A stretch of DNA of 64,000 nucleotides from SOKP01 sp048887165 (GTDB lineage: Archaea; Asgardarchaeota; Lokiarchaeia; Sigyniarchaeales; SOKP01): contig JBHLJZ010000009.1 in assembly GCA_048887165.1 (NCBI GenBank), forward strand, positions 1 to 64,000, given 5' to 3'. Made by a program: the position numbers and the translations under genes. The notes beneath the pieces are model-generated. The model had not been told where the DNA came from, did not search any database, and saw nothing but the letters and a program-made list of their open reading frames with translations. Every line of letters begins with the position of its first letter. Within the stretch, counting starts at the first letter, position 1. Below are positions 62,276 through 64,000 of this stretch, piece after piece.

Positions 62276-64000
62276 TTATTCTCCAAATTTTTCTTTTCTC
62301 CACTCTTGATATCCCTTGGTTGATTTACCTCTCCAAATTGCATTTTTTCCTGTTTCAGCTTCAAACATTTTCATGAGAGTTTCTTCATCTGGAGTTTCTT
62401 TAATTTTCTTTGTTTCTTTTATTTTTGAGCTTTTATCTTTTTGAGTCTCTATAACTGGCTTTTCCTCTATTTTAGCTTTTTTTGGATGTTTTTTAATATC
62501 TTCTTTAATATTTTCAACATCTAAAGCTTTAGCCTTTAAAAGCAAAACATCAAGATTAACTGCTTTTCCATGATCTGTATGCATTGGATCAATGTTATCA
62601 TCACCATAACTAAATTGAATAATATTTTTATCAGAATTCCTTACTGTGCCATCATTTTCAATGACCATATCTTGTAAAGCATTTACTAATCGTCGTTGCA
62701 TGTACCCACTAGTAGAGGTTCTAACCGCCGTATCAACCAATCCTTCACGGCCTCCCATAGCATGAAAGAAAAATTCTTCAGGCTTTAATCCATTTCGATA
62801 TGATGATTCTACAAAACCTCTTGCTTTAGGAGTAAGATCATTTATTTTAAAATGAGGAAGCGTCCTTAAAGTATAACCTCTATTTATTCTTTCGCCTCTA
62901 ATTGCTTGTTGACCAACTACAGCAGACATTTGACCAAGATTCAAGATATTACCTCTTGCACCTGATTTTGTCATGATAACTGAATGGGCTTCATCTCCAA
63001 TGAAATGAGCTGCAACTTCTTCAGCTTTTTTACGAGCTTCTGCTAAAACTTGTCTTATTCTCAGTTCCAAAGTTTCTCTCATTGAACGTCCAGGAGCTCT
63101 CTTTAAAATTTTAGTATCATTCTCATAATAAGCTTTAATAAGTTTATCTGCTTCTTCATTAGCTTCCTTTAATATTTTTTGAATGTCCTCATAAGCATGA
63201 CCACTAACATATACTTCATCTAAACCCATAGTCATTCCATTCTGACGAATAACGTATAGAAGCATTTTTGTAGCATTGTCTAAAAATTCTCTTCCTCGTG
63301 CATTTCCATGATCTTTAATTATTCTTTGTAAAATACTATTTGATTGCATTGCTCCAAATGAATTCTCATCGATAGTACCTGTTATAAGTCTTCCATTTTT
63401 TATTTCGACATAAGCATCATAACTACAATCTTCCTCTTCACATACTTCACATTTCTTGCAAAACTTAGATTTAACCCGGATATTTAAATCATCTGGGAAT
63501 AAGCAACTAAAAATATCTTTTCCAGAATACATTGGTTCAGGATCTGTTGTGACAGGTTCTAGGTGGTCTATTCTGAAATTTGGGTTAGAATCAAATATTC
63601 CGCCCATATTTAAAAGCATTAAGGTATCCTTTTTATTGTATAAGGATTCTTTACTGGTAAATTGAAACACAGAAGAAATAAAATCTTGGATCCCACCTAC
63701 TATTGGTCCTCCAAATCTAGGAGATAAAATATGTTCTTGAACTTTCAATAAGAGTTCTGCTTCTGTACGCGCCTCTTCGCTTTGAGGTACATGTAGATTC
63801 ATCTCATCCCCATCAAAATCTGCATTATAAGGTGGACAGACTGTTAAATTCAACCGAAAAGTTTTACCATCCATAATTTTAACTTCATGAGCCATTATTG
63901 ACATCCTATGGAGAGAAGGCTGCCGATTAAATAAAACAAGATCACCATCACTTAAATGCCGCTCAACTGTAAATCCTGGTGCCAACATATCAGCGATAAT
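62276..64000 (-). CDS. rpoA1: RNA polymerase subunit A' (partial, runs off the window)
   Basis: The A' subunit holds the catalytic centre. Only the C-terminal 575 residues or so are in the window; the frame stays open to the last base, so the ATG at 63988 is internal. The active-site NADFDGDEMNLH with its three Asp is present, as are FNRQPSLHRMS, GPIVGGIQDF and the bridge-helix region HAMGGREGLVDTAVRTS. Near the C-terminus is a Lys-rich linker (about 90 residues from the end), then GKNAIWRGKSTKGYQEW. It is the first gene seen of the operon that continues with A'', L30e, NusA, S12 and S7. Confidence 0.96.
   Translation of the reverse strand: MIADMLAPGFTVERHLSDGDLVLFNRQPSLHRMSIMAHEVKIMDGKTFRLNLTVCPPYNADFDGDEMNLHVPQSEEARTEAELLLKVQEHILSPRFGGPIVGGIQDFISSVFQFTSKESLYNKKDTLMLLNMGGIFDSNPNFRIDHLEPVTTDPEPMYSGKDIFSCLFPDDLNIRVKSKFCKKCEVCEEEDCSYDAYVEIKNGRLITGTIDENSFGAMQSNSILQRIIKDHGNARGREFLDNATKMLLYVIRQNGMTMGLDEVYVSGHAYEDIQKILKEANEEADKLIKAYYENDTKILKRAPGRSMRETLELRIRQVLAEARKKAEEVAAHFIGDEAHSVIMTKSGARGNILNLGQMSAVVGQQAIRGERINRGYTLRTLPHFKINDLTPKARGFVESSYRNGLKPEEFFFHAMGGREGLVDTAVRTSTSGYMQRRLVNALQDMVIENDGTVRNSDKNIIQFSYGDDNIDPMHTDHGKAVNLDVLLLKAKALDVENIKEDIKKHPKKAKIEEKPVIETQKDKSSKIKETKKIKETPDEETLMKMFEAETGKNAIWRGKSTKGYQEWRKEKFGE

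Noticed and set aside
1..64000. CRISPR arrays, insertion sequences, rRNA, tRNA and prophage genes
   Set aside because: No regular spaced repeats, transposase or integrase motifs, or GC-rich structured RNA patches were seen on reading through.

Overview
The window looks like a chromosome segment of an Asgard archaeon, most likely Lokiarchaeia-like. That placement is inferred from gene content, not from a tree. The DNA is very AT-rich and genes are tightly packed on both strands. The information-processing genes are archaeal: split RNA polymerase A'/A'', TFB, TFS, aIF2-alpha, aIF5B, EF-1A, EF-2, PCNA, RFC, PriS/PriL, GINS, Nop10, L44e/S27e, Csl4 and RpoL. Alongside them are eukaryote-like pieces: an Arf-like GTPase with long helical flanks, a second small GTPase next to a longin-like protein, and a very large helical-repeat protein with a degenerate GTPase-like head. 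No rRNA, tRNA, CRISPR array, insertion sequence or prophage was recognised.

Region by region. 1-10500: end of a PHP-domain protein, a PAP2 phosphatase, the Arf-like GTPase, TFB, the 1243-residue solenoid protein, two tandem paralogues of unknown function, a DUF2085 membrane protein and a small esterase. 10600-21100: a zinc-ribbon membrane protein with a winged-helix regulator, a nucleoside phosphorylase, the wyosine enzyme Taw1 with an extra inserted domain, a ThrH-like HAD phosphatase, a secreted 676-residue protein, an EngB-like GTPase and an acidic repeat protein. 21160-36150: a minus-strand run of EF-2, CCA-adding enzyme, aIF5B, UvrA, UvrB and the oligosaccharyltransferase AglB/STT3. 36300-46000: TruA, RFC small subunit, enolase, a METTL5-like methyltransferase, Csl4, RpoL, an RNase III-like protein, DUF99, the GTPase/longin pair and EF-1A. 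46100-52700: aIF2-alpha and Nop10 facing the replication operon PCNA-PriL-PriS-GINS, then an OB-fold protein, a VOC protein and TFS. 52700-58700: a parallel beta-helix surface protein, S27e/L44e, PyrB and a three-part protein made of winged helix, ATP-cone and a truncated NrdD-like domain. 58885-64000: the conserved rpoA1-rpoA2-L30e-nusA-S12-S7 operon, with rpoA1 running off the right edge.

Most worth a second look: (i) the winged-helix/ATP-cone/NrdD-like protein at 56279-58264, which stops before the zinc and glycyl-radical segment of class III ribonucleotide reductase and looks like a nucleotide-sensing regulator derived from an enzyme; (ii) the pseudo-GTPase plus solenoid protein at 3535-7266; (iii) an EF-2 whose diphthamide loop is not canonical; (iv) three minus-strand genes whose conserved coding extends upstream of every ATG, GTG or TTG; (v) a helix-turn-helix-like insertion inside Taw1; (vi) an extra cysteine-rich insertion in the primase catalytic subunit.
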